Assembly: GCA_963580455.1 (NCBI GenBank)
Contig: OY756964.1
Span: forward strand, 23,720,001 to 23,784,000
Source of the DNA: Euonymus europaeus
Taxonomy: Eukaryota; Streptophyta; Magnoliopsida; Celastrales; Celastraceae
Direction: 5' to 3'
DNA length: 64,000 nucleotides
Both the position numbers and the translations under genes were made by a program. The notes below the pieces were generated by a model. That model had not been told where the DNA came from. It saw only the letters and a program-made list of their open reading frames with translations, and made no database searches. Shown in pieces: positions 63,908 through 64,000 of this stretch (position 1 is the first letter of the stretch; every line of letters starts with the position of its first letter).

Positions 63908-64000
63908 GTAAGTGCTTGACCTTGCTCATCTGCTTTTGCAAGAAAACACTTTAGAGAACTTTTGTGGCTGCAGACTATATTTTACATATATTTCTTGTGT

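Noticed and set aside
1..64000. tRNA, rRNA, CRISPR arrays, bacterial operons, viral genes
   Set aside because: Looked for by eye and not found; the only tRNA-like sequence is the degenerate promoter of the SINE copies.

Overview
The window is AT-rich nuclear DNA of a dicot plant. The evidence is multi-exon genes with GT-AG introns, plant-only families (secondary-wall cellulose synthase CESA7, eIFiso4G, QWRF/AUG8, a DYW-class PPR relic, phage-type chloroplast RNA polymerase) and small plant transposons (TRIM, MITEs, tRNA-type SINEs). I could not fix the species. Nothing bacterial, viral or organellar was seen.

Layout. 74-4327 (-): alpha subunit of the signal recognition particle receptor (9 coding exons, 625 codons). 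6191-6307 (+): an isolated first coding exon with no visible continuation. 7540-13803 (-): eIFiso4G-type translation initiation factor (9 coding exons, 784 aa). 15077-18914 (+): chloroplast-type initiation factor IF-3 (9 exons, 276 aa). 19312-20423: two abutting inverted-repeat DNA elements. 21982-26717 (+): CESA7 cellulose synthase (13 exons, 1043 aa). 28524-about 29610 (-): a DYW-class PPR pseudogene with a large internal deletion. 30288-35310 (-): QWRF-motif/AUG8-like microtubule protein (6 exons, 610 aa). 37507-37826: a structurally complete TRIM retrotransposon. 38000-43200: gene-poor, repeat-rich. 43769-45338 (+): GTD-binding (DUF593) coiled-coil protein (464 aa). 45400-50200: gene-poor, with LTR-like and tandem-repeat sequence. 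50268 to beyond the right edge (+): RPOTp/RPOT3, the nucleus-encoded plastid RNA polymerase (17 coding exons and 950 codons visible; the last exon lies outside).

The genes do not form an operon or pathway. From memory, the families at this locus (SRP receptor alpha, eIFiso4G/MA3, IF3, DYW PPR, QWRF, DUF593, RPOTp) sit near each other in two related Arabidopsis segments, around At2g24050-At2g24140 and At4g30600-At4g30830, so this looks like a conserved ancestral block into which CESA7 is interposed. Two of the genes (IF3 and RPOTp) serve plastid gene expression.

Exon boundaries were derived by hand from reading frame, GT-AG sites and family conservation; every gene closes in frame. I found no convincing new biological system. 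The most useful second-look items are the orphan exon, the internally deleted PPR gene, the TRIM with perfect target-site duplication, the abutting inverted-repeat elements, the intronic 464-bp duplication and the 35-C tract in CESA7.
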